A stretch of 64,000 bases of DNA from Symbiodinium natans. Lineage: Eukaryota; Sar; Dinophyceae; Suessiales; Symbiodiniaceae. The notes under the pieces were generated by a model. The model did no database searches. It was not told the DNA's origin and saw nothing but the letters and a program-made list of their open reading frames with translations. Made by a program: the position numbers and the translations under genes. The first letter of the stretch is position 1, and each line of letters starts with the position of its first letter. The DNA lies in the NCBI GenBank assembly GCA_905221605.1, contig CAJNDS010000768.1:458359-522358 (forward strand). Direction: 5' to 3'. Positions 43,832 through 54,505 of the stretch are shown piece after piece.

Positions 43832-44100
43832 CAAACAAAAACAAACACACACACAAACAAACAAACAAACAAACAAACAAACAAACAAACAAACAAACAA
43901 ACAAACAAACAAACAAACAAAAAACAAACAAGCAAACAAACAAACAAACAAACACACAAACACACAAACACACAAACAAACACACAACACAACACAACAC
44001 AACACAAAAACAAATCAAAACAAACACGGAACACAACAAAACACAACACAACACAAAACAAAACACAACACAACACAACACAAAACAAAACAAACACAGA
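43739..44100. repeat. (AC)n, (AAAC)n and (AACAC)n composite microsatellite
   Basis: (AC)n to 43826, then AAAC units to about 43950, then ACACAAAC and AACAC units to about 44100. Val/Cys/Phe-rich antisense frames are artefacts. Confidence 0.95.
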
Positions 44101-44610
44101 CAAAGACACAGAGAAGGGCCACAGAGAGCCCTGGAACGCCAGTCGGGTGTCGACGTCATATATCACAAGGCCCATTACTTCACAAACCATAACCTCACCA
44201 GGGTCAGAGAGTGAACGCGTGCCTGACGCCGTGCACACTCCAGACTCTAACCGCTCGGCCAATGGCCCTGCAGACCCGAATCTCTTCGAAGCACGATCTT
44301 TGGGAGCATTTTCAGTCGTTCAGATCCTGGCCGAATCATGCCGAGTCTTCAGCCTGAGGAGCCAGAACCTAAGCTTTCCGAATCGAGGGGTTGCAGCCCT
44401 TTGTTGCCTCGAAGCCCCTAAACCCTAAACCCTAAACCCTAAACCCGAAACCCTAAACCCGAAACCCTGAACCATGGTGTCGGTGGTAATTTTCGAGCCT
44501 CTGCAGCCACGGCGGCGCTGCCCAACAGCAGCGGAAGCCTGCGGATGGCTTTCATACGACTGCAGCTCTGAAATGGGCATTAGGTTCAGGGTTTAGGGTT
44601 TAGGGTTTAG
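44101..44610. other. Unique-looking interval with CCCTAAA array
   Basis: CCCTAAA/CCCGAAA units lie at 44417-44470 and TTTAGGG units at 44587-44611, the latter directly adjoining element E3. No supported gene. Confidence 0.5.
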
Positions 44611-44702
44611 GGGAGTTTCCCGGGATAGGGGTCTCCCTTTCATACCCCGAATAGAAAGAATCCCCCTTCAAACAGGGTACCCTCCCTATTTTCGGAACTC
44701 TC
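44611..44702. mobile_element. MITE-like inverted repeat, family E, copy E3
   Basis: The left end GGGAGTTTCCCGGGATAGGG and the right end, reverse-complemented, GAGAGTTCCGAAAATAGGGA agree, and both resemble E2. The core contains CATACCCCGAATAGAAAGAA, comparable to E2. The left end abuts a TTTAGGG array. Confidence 0.7.
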
Positions 44703-45510
44703 ATGTCAGCCTTTCACAGCTGCCGCTGCTGCTGGCACCCGCTTCTTCTCGAACAGCCGGTGAAGAGGGGTTTGGGTTTAGGGCATGTCAGGCTTGCGTA
44801 AGAAGGGGCATACAAACGACTGTTTTCCTGCGCCACAGCCCATGCAAAACGATCTCGCCCAAAGCGCCTGCTCTTGCGACAGGAGGGTCGAGGGCTTAGG
44901 GTTCAGGGCTTTGGGGAAAAACCGGGCTCAGGGTCGGGGTGCAGTCTGGACACAACTGCAGGGAACCAAGTCTTCCATGCATTGCAACGGCGAAACCCCA
45001 GATAAAACCAACATCACGTTCCTTCGATTCACATCTCTTGTTGAAAGGCAGGTGGCCTGGTCGAACCTGCCAAGAGCAAGGCAATGGCCAGCGTTGCCAG
45101 CGCACCTTTCGGCCAAACGAAAACACACAAAGCCAATGTAAAAGCCAAGCATCTCGAGTGTTTCAAAAACCCTAAACCCTAGACCCTAAACTCTAAACCC
45201 TAAACCCTAAACCCTAAACTCTAAACCCTAAACCTGTCGCATGGGCTCCCGGTCTCTGGAGACTGCGCTGGCGACCTAATTTGAGACCATCATAGAAGTG
45301 CAGGAACAGCTGCAGCACCAGGGCTTAACCGGGGCAAAAGCCCAACATCAACAGCCTTCTGAGGCGGCCGGGGAGTCCAGCAGCCAGGGTTTAGGGTTTC
45401 GCGTTTAGGGTTTAGGTTATAGGTTCATGTTTGGGAGTTTTTGGGGCTTTGCGTACGACTTCTCGATGTATTGAACTGCCCGCTGCCTCCTCCCCCTAAA
45501 GTTTAAGTAC
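44703..45510. other. Unique-looking interval with CCCTAAA array
   Basis: A CCCTAAA array with CTCTAAA variants lies at 45169-45235. Plus frame 44785-45141 (118 codons) crosses a TTTAGGG-like block (GFRALGK). Not supported as a gene. Confidence 0.4.
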
Positions 45511-45606
45511 AGCCCAATACCCCTTAACTAAGGAAAATCTTCCTTAAACCACATAGGGATCCCTAGTATGACTGAAGATATCTTCCTGAGTTAAGGGGTA
45601 TTGGGC
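45511..45606. mobile_element. MITE-like inverted repeat, family B, copy B3, abutting a telomere array
   Basis: AGCCCAATACCCCTTAACTA at the left and TTAAGGGGTATTGGGC at the right are clean inverted repeats of about 18 bp. The 96-bp element is the most compact family B copy. Its right end is immediately followed by an 82-bp CCCTAAA array. Confidence 0.8.
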
Positions 45607-45689
45607 ACCCTAAACCCTAAACCCTAAACCCTAAACCCTAAACCCTAAACCCTAAACCCTAAACCCTAAACCCTAAACCCTAAACCCCA
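45607..45689 (-). repeat. CCCTAAA array, about 12 perfect units
   Basis: Starts on the last base or two of element B3, with no spacer. Confidence 0.95.
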
Positions 45690-46448
45690 AGCATCCCAAA
45701 GCTCTGGGCTCCAGGGGCCTGCAATCCATTGCTCCACAGGAAGTGCTTGCCACCTGGGTACAGCTCTGAGGACTTCATGATAGGCAGGTTTAGGGTTTGG
45801 GGTTTGGGGTTTGGGGTATAGGGTTTAGGGTTTAGGACACCTTCGAATTGAAGCCCTAAGCCCGCAAGGTCTTCGATGGATCTGGGCTTTGGGGCCTACC
45901 AAGGCTTCGTGGACTAGAGTCGTGAGTCTGGTGGGGGGTTGCCTGATTTGAATTCGGCTCAACCCTGTTGCACCTAAATCCCTATACCCTAAACCCTACA
46001 ACCTAAACCCCAGACCCCAAACCCCCTACCTTTGTCAGCCGACTTCTACGTCCCCTGAAAGCACGTCAAGTCTGGACCTACCTTGGGTACCCCATACCCT
46101 AAACCCCAAAACCTTTGACTTCTTAGGATTCCCTACATTTCCTTGCAGAGAAACATTCACTAGGGAAGGGAGCCCTTCCGGAACTCATAAGTTTCGGGGT
46201 TCCCCTGGGTTGCTCTGGAGGATTTAGGACCCCTTGACGCCCCAAAGGCTCCTAAAGCCCCCTTTGTTCTTCTTTTTTGTTGTGTTTTTCTTTAAACCCT
46301 AAACCCTAACCTCCCTCTTTACGGCTAGGACTCCTGCACTGCCTGCCCGGGAGGAAAACCATGCCTTTCAAGACCGGGCAACACGGACTGTGCCGCGCTG
46401 ATCACTCAGGAAGTGTGTCAACGGAAGCCCCTAACCCCCGCTTGAGAC
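45690..46448. other. Heptamer-variant-rich interval, no gene
   Basis: TTTGGGG/TTTAGGG units lie at 45787-45836. CCCCAAA/CCCTAAA-like units occur near 45985-46025 and 46095-46115. No gene is seen. Confidence 0.5.
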
Positions 46449-46613
46449 TAAACCCTAAACCCTAAACCCTAAACCCTGAACCCTAAACCCTAAACCCTAA
46501 ACCCTAAAACCTAAACCCTAAACCCTAAACCCTAAACCCTAACCCTAGACCTTAAACCCTAAACCCTAAACCCTAAACCCTAAACCCTAACCCCCTAAAC
46601 CCTTTTACACCCG
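46449..46613 (-). repeat. CCCTAAA array, about 23 units with variants
   Basis: Mostly CCCTAAA, with CCCTGAA, CCTAAAA, CCCTAA and CCTTAAA units scattered. It faces the plus-orientation array at 46681 across 68 bp. Confidence 0.95.
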
Positions 46614-46680
46614 AGCCAAGGCAGGCACCGCTCCATCGATGCTCGAACCTCGAGCTGCCCAAGGTTCGCGGGACGGAACG

Positions 46681-46838
46681 TTAGGGTTTAGGGTTTAGGG
46701 TTTAGGGTTTAGGGTTTAGGGTTTAGGGTTTAGGGCTTAGGGTTTAGGGCTTAGGGTTTAGGGATTAGGGTTTATAGGGTCTATAGGGTTTATAGGGTTT
46801 GTAGGGTTTATAGGGTTTATAGGGTTTATAGGGTTTCG
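46681..46838 (+). repeat. TTTAGGG array grading into the 9-mer TTTATAGGG
   Basis: About eight TTTAGGG units, then CTTAGGG and ATTAGGG variants, then about eight TTTATAGGG 9-mers (one TCTATAGGG, one TTTGTAGGG). The change of unit length within one array is clear. Confidence 0.95.
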
Positions 46839-47363
46839 GGCTCCGACTGTCACGCTGGCATGCGCGGGCGAGGTTCTTTTGGTTTTAGGGTTCAGGATGC
46901 TCTGAATCACTGAAACGAACCAACTAAAAGAGACACCTCAGAGAACGTTCTGCTTTTGCAGAGGTCTTCTGGCAAGGGTCAGGGCTTTAGTGTTTCGCCA
47001 GAAGTTGGCTTGAAAGTCCTTGGAGGTTTGTAACCCCAAACCCTAAACCGTGGAAGGCGACTGTAGTGGTTTTAAGGATCGATGCTCCAAGGAAACCCTA
47101 AACCCTAAACCCTAAACCCTAAACCCTAAACCCTGGCTTTTGAGATCTTGGGGCAGGCTTCCGGCTCGTCGGCTTGCTGCGGTACCACCCCCAGCCACCC
47201 CCTCAAAAAGAAACTGTGACTAGACCCTAAACCCTAAACCCTAAACCCTAAACCGTAAACCCTAAACCCTAAACCCTAAACCCTGAACCTCAAACCCAAG
47301 AGAGTAGCCTAAAGAAAGGGAACAAGGGCCTACTCTTGGTCCTAGGTAAGGGATACGGGAGGG
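46839..47363. other. Interval with two further CCCTAAA arrays
   Basis: CCCTAAA arrays lie at 47095-47134 (about 6 units) and 47225-47290 (about 9 units with one CCGTAAA). No gene is seen. Confidence 0.6.
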
Positions 47364-47624
47364 TTGTCAGGGCTTGGCCTTTTTGATGCTGTAGGGAGAT
47401 TGAGGGTGTTGTTGGGTTTCTACGCGGATGATTTTCAAAAGCCCGGAAGTCTAGAGCCTAGAGCATTACATGAGCCAGGGTCCAGTTACAACGTGCAACC
47501 TAAATTTGTGGGTTTAGGGTTAAACTGGACCAAGGTGTCTCTTCAAAATTACCGCGCCTCGTTGATGGCTCAGGCGTCAGCCATTCTTCGAGGTTCGTTT
47601 CAGCAAGCAGCTTTGTACGCTTGA
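47364..47624 (+). CDS. Weak candidate ORF, 86 codons, crossing a heptamer block
   Basis: The frame reads LFDAVGRLRVLLGFYADDFQ, then a short TTTAGGG-derived FVGLGLN, then VSLQNYRASLMAQASAILRG and a stop. The sequences on both sides of the heptamer block look protein-like and share one frame. Unknown function. Confidence 0.22.
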   Translation: MSGLGLFDAVGRLRVLLGFYADDFQKPGSLEPRALHEPGSSYNVQPKFVGLGLNWTKVSLQNYRASLMAQASAILRGSFQQAALYA

Positions 47625-48400
47625 GCGATTGTTAGCAGCGCGACACACTGCGGGGGGGAAGACACCAGAAGAGACAGGGAGGACTAAGCGGAGGACCCAA
47701 AGCACCCCCCCCCCCCCCCCCGCCCCTTCTCCTCCCCTGTTTCTCAAACGGTAGCCAAGGATCATGAGCCCTCCAAGCGCAATGTAGGATTCAAGTTTGC
47801 TAGACGCGGGTTTAGGGTAGACCTGTAAAGTCCAGAGCCGCTGCTGACTAAGAAAAACTCATTGCTCGGAGTAGCTTGTAACATTTGAGGGCTTGGAGTC
47901 TTCGGAGGGGTAGGATTTAGGGCTTAGGGTCTTACAGTGTCGGGCCTGTTTCTCATGCCAAAGCTTGAAGGGCACAGGCTCTTCTGTGTGGGTGCTGTGA
48001 GGTTGGGGAACATCCCGGGGTGTATGGGGGTGTTGCAACAGGGTTTAGGGTTTAGGGTTTAGGATTTCTCATCTACCAAGCAGGCCATTGGTTTTCACAA
48101 CCTCCTCGCAGACCCTTTCCGTCCAGTCCCGATAAGGGAACACATAACGTCTCCCAAGTCCTTGCCGAACACCCTTTTAACCCAGGACTGCTTACTTGAA
48201 ACACCCCAAACCCCAAACCCCATCAACCGCAAACCCCCAAACCCTGAACCCTAAACCCTAAACCCCAAACCCCAAACCATATCAACCCCAGACCCTACAA
48301 GCCTCCGATGAGGTATCTTGTTGTCGCGGCGGCGCAGGGGCGTTTCGAGACCCGATGTGAGACAATGTTTTGCTCAGACCTGGGGATGCCTCGGGGGTGA

Positions 48401-48440
<40 letters not shown>

Positions 48441-49910
48441 GATGTAGGGGATTTAGGGGTCTTTTTCCACCCACCCAGCACTTGCGCACACTGCGGGGGC
48501 TACTTCAGAAGGCTGCACTAGAAGCTACTCAGACGGGCGGCATTGAATTGGGTTTAGGGTTTAGGGTCTAGGGACTTGTGCCACCTGCCAAGCAGACCAG
48601 ACTCGGGTTTCGGGCTCTGGGCTTAGGGTTTAGGGTTCAAGGTTTCTTAAACTCAAGCTGGCTTGAAGGCATTTCCAGGCCGGCGCTGCTTGCGCATGAG
48701 ACTAAAAAACATCTGATCATGTTCTACACAAAACTCGACGCCATTAACTTCATGTCAATGGTCAGACGTTGACTCTCTATCATCTATCTTAAAGCTTCCT
48801 TCTGGACAAAGCCGCGTTAAGGTCACTGTGCCGACGAGCTATCTGCCAAGTTTCTACGTCTACAGAACCTCAAACTACCTAATCGCCTCTCCGAGAGCAA
48901 GAAGTCAAGAAGCTGGGAAGGCCTGGTAAGTGTTTAGGGTTTTGGGCTTTAGGGTTTTAGGGTTTTAGGGTTTGTAGGGTTTTAAGGTTTGTAGCGTTTT
49001 AGGTAAATCCTCATATCCTTCTGACAAAAGAATTCAACCTTCTGACAAGAGAATTCACCCTGGATAGCTGGGAGGCTCTCGAAATAAGAAAAAGATGCGG
49101 ATGGCTTGCCGTCTTACATGCTTCAGCAAGTTTCCTAGCGATCTGTGTGAAAATCTTCTTGCGAACGGTAGAAGCAGGCATTCAAGCTGTGCTTTGCTTT
49201 AGCTTTTTCAGGGGCTCATCGGCTACACCAAGAACATGCACAAGCCATCCGCACGATGGTTTTGTATGAAACGAGGCGGGAGCCTCAACACGGCCAGGGA
49301 TGCTTTAACCATGAACCACACTCGACGTGCTGGGACAGGAAGGATTCACAGAATTGGTTGAGGATCCCCGCTGCCTGCTACAAGGGTCATCCTTGACCAA
49401 TTCGTTTCAGCAGTGCAGAGCAACTTAGACTAAGACCCGTCCTGGTTTCAGCCTTGGCCGTGGCTATACTAGCCCTGTCACCCAATCCATGGGGGTTTCA
49501 CAGTACGTGCTTGCATCTCCAGCCTGAACCCTCAACCCTAGTGAGCCTAAAGCACTAACTTAACTGCAAGAGTCCAGGCGCTTAGCAAGCCCTGCCGTGA
49601 GTTAGCAACGCATCCTAATCCGCAATCCTTCAACCAGCCCCGACATCGCTTTCCTGCCCTCTGCACCGTCTTGTCCTGAAAAACTCCTAGGCGCGACTCT
49701 ACTTCAAGTCACACCGGCATTGATTTCAGATCTGGCCATCCTGAGTCGATGAACCAGGGCCGATGCCAGGACATGGAAAGTCTGAGAGTCTAAACCCTAA
49801 ACCCTAAACTCTAAACCCTAAACCCTAAACCTTGTTGTTGGTTGGAAGTTTCAGGAACTTAGGTCCCACCTCGCAAGTAGGTGCGTGGCTTCGAACTCGA
49901 GTCTGAGATC
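47625..49910. other. Unique-looking interval with C17 run and heptamer variants
   Basis: C17 at 47705-47721. TTTAGGG units at 48040-48063. CCCCAAA/CCCTAAA array at 48204-48278. TTGAGGG array at 48402-48441. TTTTAGGG octamer variants at 48937-49000. CCCTAAA units at 49793-49830. 49000-49790 is unique-looking with no open frame of note. Confidence 0.5.
48402..48441 (+). repeat. TTGAGGG variant heptamer array, about 5.5 units
   Basis: A homogeneous array of a heptamer differing from TTTAGGG at two positions, with no canonical unit mixed in. Confidence 0.9.
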
Positions 49911-50355
49911 TCACATCCCGAAGCTACCCGTACGTTGGGCACAACATGAACGCGTAATGGGTTTTTGAAGTCCAAAAACATGTTTCTTGAGCAAGCTTTT
50001 GATACATGCTTGCTTAGCAGATGCTGCTTTCACGGAATCTTGCATTTCGGAACTGAAGCCCTCCTCGCGCGGGTCTGCTGGAAGGTGGATCGCTTCAGCC
50101 ACACCAGTGGTGGAATCGGACGTATTCAAATCTCGACCAACTGCTGCTTTGAACCCAAAGACCCTCAACCCTAAACCCTAAACGCCTATGCAACTGCAGG
50201 AGCTGCGTTTTTGCTTTCCCGTCTTTGCGGATGTAACGTGCATTCAACTTCGGCGCGGTGGATGCTCGCCATGCTTGCCACTTGCTCAGGGTCTGTATGT
50301 CGCTGTTTTTGTTGAGTCCGGATTTGCCACTTCGAGGAAATGAACGTAACACCAA
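49911..50355 (-). pseudogene. Protein-like region whose frame changes at a heptamer block
   Basis: On the minus strand 50355 to about 50195 reads SGLNKNSDIQTLSKWQAWRA, STAPKLNARYIRKDGKAKTQ, LLQLH. There, CGTTTAGGGTTTAGGGTTGA (50188-50169) intervenes. The protein-like reading then resumes one frame away as VFGFKAAVGRDLNTSDSTTG, VAEAIHLPADPREEGFSSEM and SVKAASAKQACIKSLLKKHV to a stop at 49911. The 7-base unit shifts frame by one per copy, so gain of heptamers in a once-continuous gene explains the break. A very short intron is the alternative. Protein family not recognised. Confidence 0.4.
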
Positions 50356-50544
50356 GATCAGCCTCGGAATCTACGCCCTCTGGTCATAGCCTAAGCCCCT
50401 AAACCCCAAGCCCTGAACCCTAAACCCTAAATCCCGATCCACGCGCGGATCCCGAACTCTATGTCCCTCGGGGGCCCAAAGTTGCACAACACTAAGCACA
50501 CAGCAAACTTGCAATTACCTCAAACCCCTTCAAAGATTGAACTT
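50356..50544. other. Short interval with CCCTAAA variants
   Basis: CCCTAAA-like units lie at 50396-50432. No gene. Confidence 0.5.
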
Positions 50545-50642
50545 TGGGATGTTCCCCCTTATACTAACAGTCCTAAATGGGGATTCTAATAGGGGTACCA
50601 TAATCCCTTTTCAGGACTGTTAGTAAAAGGGGAACATCCCAA
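50545..50642. mobile_element. MITE-like inverted repeat, family A, copy A3
   Basis: The ends TTGGGATGTTCCCCCTTATA and, reverse-complemented, TTGGGATGTTCCCCTTTTAC continue into CTAACAGTCCT on both sides. The 8 bases outside are ATTGAACT on the left and AATGAACT on the right, a 7/8 match to an 8-bp target duplication. The core GGGGTACCATAATCCC is shared with A2 and A4. Confidence 0.85.
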
Positions 50643-50663
50643 AATGAACTGAGACCCTTTAAA

Positions 50664-50771
50664 GGAATAATATAGGGGCTTTCATTCGAACAGGGTGTTG
50701 GGGGCCATTATAGTGTAATCGTATAGGGACCATGAGGGAATACTACTAGTCATTATTCCAACCCCCTATAT
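50664..50771. mobile_element. MITE-like inverted repeat, family D, copy D1
   Basis: It shares GGGAATACTACTAGT, ATTATTCC and ACCCCCTATA at its right half with D2 at 53.6 kb. The left half (GGAATAATATAGGGG) is inverted relative to the right. It lies about 20 bp from A3, so elements cluster here. Confidence 0.65.
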
Positions 50772-51966
50772 GAATCCCCCTCCAACGGACCCCGCCAAAA
50801 GATATCTCAGTATCTCCGAAACCCAAACAGCATAGCCTCTCTCCAAGGGTGGTGGCATGGTCCCTTCTTACATGCGGACCCCTTCTATACCCCATGAAAC
50901 CCAAGGAGCATGCTTCAGAATCCTTTCAAGACGGTAAGGGACCATAGTTCCCCTCAACCCTAAACCCTCCATACTTAAGGACCATGCAACCAGCCTGTGC
51001 TTCTCTGCAGAGCGGCCGGAGATGTGACGCCTTGCCCCCGAGGAGCTGGTCACATTGTTCTCCTGGCTTCAGGCTTTTTCGCTTCAAGGTTCACACACCC
51101 TAGGCCCTAAACACCCTAAACACCCTAAACGCCCCAAACGCCCTAAACGCCCTAAACACCCTAAAACCCTATACCGGGCAGAACACTCCGGTTGCTTCGC
51201 TTAGAGTGCGCCGCGCGCCCCCAAGCTCGGAACGCGTGGCTTTAGGCAACGCAAAGACTCGCCTACGGTCTCCCGCGGAGGCCTGAGGGTTTTACTTCGC
51301 TCTCCGCGAATCACTTGGGGCCATTGAGGGCCCAATTACTAGCCCTCAGCGGGAGCCAATCAGCCAGATAACTTGCGGTCCGTCGAAAACCCTAAAACCC
51401 CAAGGGCTCACAGAGTAAACCCTGGGCCCTAGACCCTAAACGCTAAACCCTTACCAACTGAACGTTCTACAAGGCCATGAAAGGATTACACAGGGTACTG
51501 AATGCTGACCCTGTACCTCCCAAAAAAAGAACTGCTCGGTTTAGGCTTACGGTTGAGGGTTTAGAGCTAGGTTCAAATGCAAGAATCCCTCTCACATGGC
51601 CCGTGGACTCACGAGCCTGCCTGGGAGATTCGTTTTCATCGTCTTCCTTATGGGCCACATGAGGCTTAAACAGGGTTTAGGTCTTTCGTGCACGTCCCCC
51701 AAGGTTGTCATAAAATGCGGCCCCTTACGCCTATACATATATATATATATGTGTATACATATTTATATATCTTTATTCTTAATCTCTGTACTTCTTTATT
51801 TCTTTACTTCTGTATTTCCTTATTCTTGATTTCTAGGGACACGGTCACCAACAAGGAGGATTAGAGAGCTGGAGCTAAATCGGCAAGGGATTGAGGCCGT
51901 GGTCTGCGAGGTTTAGCCTCCGGCTGTAGCCCTGTTGTTCCAGTCATTGGCATGCTGGAGCTTCTT
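50772..51966. other. Unique-looking interval with variant arrays
   Basis: A 9-mer array of CCCTAAACA and CCCTAAACG lies at 51107-51175. A (TA)n stretch lies at 51733-51770 and a pyrimidine-rich TTTCTTTACTTC-type tract at 51770-51835. Small frames at 50868-51053 and 51467-51662 are unconvincing. Confidence 0.45.
51107..51175 (-). repeat. Telomere-like 9-mer array CCCTAAACA/CCCTAAACG
   Basis: About seven 9-mers, alternating in blocks between the A and G variant. It is the complement-strand analogue of the 9-mer arrays at 27.6 and 46.8 kb but with a different insertion (CA or CG). Confidence 0.85.
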
Positions 51967-52006
51967 AGGGTTTAGGGTTTAGGGTTTAGGGTTTAGGGTT
52001 TAGGGT
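51967..52006 (+). repeat. TTTAGGG array, about 5.5 units
   Basis: Perfect units, about 90 bp left of element E2. Confidence 0.95.
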
Positions 52007-52093
52007 GACTTCAGTTGGTGTGGAACCAGAGAGCATCGAGCAAAAAACACAAGTTTAGGATCCAAGCCCTATCAGCATAGGCCTGGGACTGAA

Positions 52094-52194
52094 ATGGGTT
52101 CCCAAAATAGGGGTACCGCTTTTGTACCCCCAAATAGAACAGAATCCCTTAAAGAGACCCCCCGAACAAGGGCACCCCTTTTTTGGGAAACCCA
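52094..52194. mobile_element. MITE-like inverted repeat, family E, copy E2
   Basis: The left end ATGGGTTCCCAAAATAGGGG and the right end, reverse-complemented, ATGGGTTTCCCAAAAAAGGG form the cleanest family E termini, about 24 bp. The core includes AGAACAGAATCCC. No coding capacity. Confidence 0.8.
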
Positions 52195-53440
52195 TAAATT
52201 GCCTTTAGAACTCAACTGGTTTAGGGTTATGGGGGTTAAGTGTGGCCTTGGTCTGCAAAGGCTCCAGATTCGCCAAGGCACGGCGCCCATGCGCATCTGC
52301 CGCATCTTGCGCAGCTCCTGCTGCTTCTGCTGGCGAGCCTAGCAGAGTGGCTCAGTTCCTTGGGGACTACTATATGAACCCTACAACGGTCCACATCACG
52401 TAATACATTACCTCCCAACCGCACGCAGAGTAGTGTCTTGGGCCTGCAGATGCCCTTCAGCAGAAACATGGCACTACAGGAGGGCTACAAAGAGTGAGTG
52501 CGTGCGGTGTCCTAAACGTCGGCTTCAAGAGACAAGCCCGAAAACGGGCTCATGCTTGGCACATGGTGCTGTTACCATCCCTCCCCGCCCCAGAGATTCG
52601 GATTTCCAATCTCACTCTCTCTGCCCCTCGTGCCTGCAAGATCTGCAGCGTCCTCGCATTGCTCCGCTCCACGTCGCGGAGAGCCTTCGTGAGCTTCGGT
52701 GGAATTCTTGCATCACGTGAACCTGCCTGCGTAGCCTTTTTTCGGTGCCAAAGATGCAACCGGCCTTGAGCTGCTTCTCGTTGGTGAGAAGCTGCCTGCG
52801 CTGCAGCAATGACTTCGACCCGGCGCAAGAAGTGGGTTTTGTTTTGCGGGCTTGGGCCAAGCACCAGCTCCCCCGATTTGAGGCCAAGGGCTTCTACATG
52901 GCATTCAGGTTTCGACCCAATCCTAAATGAAGCACTCCCCTCCCCGAGTCTCTTCGCCGCTTCTTAAGAACCCTATAACATCATCAGCCACGAGCCTCTT
53001 CTCCTTTCGCAGCTGGTCCAGCTCATCTGACTCGACCGTTGCACGCTTGAAGATCCTCGCAATGAGTTGCGCCCCAATCAAGCGCATGAAATGTGCACCA
53101 TGATAAAAAAAGCTAGGCCCTAAACCGAAACCCTCAACCCCAACCTAAACCCGCATTGAACTGCTTTAGAGGGCGCGGCTCGTACCATGCAAGCATGGTA
53201 CAATAAAATTCTGGTGTAGAAGCCAGAAGCATTCTACTCTTTGCTTTAGAATAAAACAAATAGGGCAATCCAGGGATGGTTATGTTGTCGATGTTTTTTG
53301 GGAATCTTAAGCAAGCAGTCCTACACCCTCAACCCTAAACCTGCAGAAAGCTGAGAGCCCAAGCCGGCTGTGAGCTTCGCGACTCCGCACGGCCGCCGAC
53401 TTCGCCCTGCCGGGGGCGGGGGGGGGGGGGGGGGTTTATG
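52195..53440. other. Interval with overlapping open frames on both strands; palindrome
   Basis: 52430-52930 is open on both strands. Plus frames include CSNDFDPAQEVGFVLRAWAK and minus frames include IPPKLTKALRDVERSNARTL. Both look protein-like, so no strand can be chosen. A perfect palindrome TACCATGCAAGCATGGTA lies at 53186-53203. A G17 run at 53418-53434 leads into the long heptamer array. Confidence 0.35.
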
Positions 53441-53579
53441 GTTTAGGGTTTAGGGTTTAGGGTTTAGGGTTTAGGGTTTAGGGTTTAGGGTTTAGGGTTT
53501 AGGGTTTAGGGTTTAGGGTTTAGGGTTTAGGGTTTAGGGTTTAGGGTTTAGGGTTTAGGGTTTAGGGTTTAGGGTTTAG
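53441..53579 (+). repeat. Longest TTTAGGG array, about 20 perfect units
   Basis: Uninterrupted TTTAGGG for about 139 bp, directly preceded by a G17 run and TTTATGG, and followed 23 bp later by element D2. It is internal: unique-looking sequence continues on both sides, so it is not a chromosome end in this window. Confidence 0.98.
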
Positions 53580-53601
53580 CCCGAAACCACAAAACCTTTA
53601 A

Positions 53602-53701
53602 TGTAGGGGCCTTAATAATTAGAATAGGGGGTCATTATACTATATACATGTACAAAGGATCCAGAAGGGAATACTACTAGTAATTATTCCGACCCTATAT
53701 T
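53602..53701. mobile_element. MITE-like inverted repeat, family D, copy D2
   Basis: GGGAATACTACTAGTAATTA followed by TTCCGACCCTATAT is the right end. The left end TAGGGGCCTTAATAATTAG is its diverged inverted partner. The middle GGGGGTCATTATACTAT is shared with D1 (GGGGGCCATTATAGTGT). Confidence 0.7.
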
Positions 53702-54390
53702 ACACGGTTCTGGGCTTTACCAGCAAACGCGTGTACTTCTTTCAGTGGCATGAACATAGCATATTGCGCAAACCTTCTCAATCGCACAGCAAATGCAAGC
53801 GGCAGCCTGGCTGCATTGCTTCAGGGAGAAAGAAGCCAAAGGCTCTCAAGCGCATATCACAAAGCAGAGCGAGAAAGACAGAGAGAGAGAGAGAGGGAAA
53901 CACTTCCCATGCATTCCACAGGAGGTCCGTGCAAAGGCCCTCATGGTGTCGCTTGCAGTTTTCTGCGTCAGCTTTAAAGGGATGGTTTGAGGCCACAATG
54001 AGGCGTGTGGTTGCAAGCAAGCTGCAGTCCCGGAAAAAGAGTCTACGTCGGCGCATGCACCGGCGCAACGACTCGAGTTACGGCAAAAGTTGAGATGTGC
54101 CACTCCCGGGCATCCCCCAAGAAGCGAGCTTTTACATAGTGAGACCGCACAGACGTCAAACAGACGCTACGCGTCTAAGGCACCCCCCCCTTACCGAAGC
54201 AAAGTCAGCACCGCTCAACAAAACAGCAGCAAGCAGAGCGAAACGATGAGATGGACGGCGCAAAAAGGACGGAAACAAAAAAAAGTTCAATTGTTGGAAG
54301 ACACCCTAAAGCAGCCGCTACAAATGCAATACTAGAAGTAACAAGCGGGAGGAGGACTGGAGCATGAAATGCGCGCGAAACCTAGGTTGT
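53702..54390. other. Interval with weak coding signal and (GA)n
   Basis: A (GA)n stretch lies at 53876-53896. Plus frame 53731-54093 ends in a very basic stretch (SKLQSRKKSLRRRMHRRNDS). Antisense frames are open too. Not supported as a gene. Confidence 0.3.
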
Positions 54391-54401
54391 TGCATGGTGA
54401 A

Positions 54402-54505
54402 GTATGCAGCAGCAGCGGCGGCGGCGGCAGCAGCAGCAGGAGGAGGAGGAGGAGGAGGAGAAGAAGAAGAAGGAGAAGGAGAAGAAGAAGAAGAATAAGT
54501 TGAAG
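54402..54505 (+). repeat. Compound trinucleotide repeat (CAG, CGG, CAG, AGG, AAG)
   Basis: Ordered blocks of CAG, CGG, CAG, AGG and AAG/GAG triplets over about 100 bp. Open in several frames (poly-Glu/Lys or poly-Ala/Ser), which is expected for triplets and does not show coding. Confidence 0.9.

Noticed and set aside
43633-44262. Long antisense Cys/Val/Phe-rich frames
   Set aside because: Translation of (AC)n, (AAAC)n and (AACAC)n repeats.
53441-53579. A chromosome end (true telomere)
   Set aside because: The longest array is only about 139 bp, is internal, and is followed by element D2 and unique-looking sequence. Arrays occur in both orientations.
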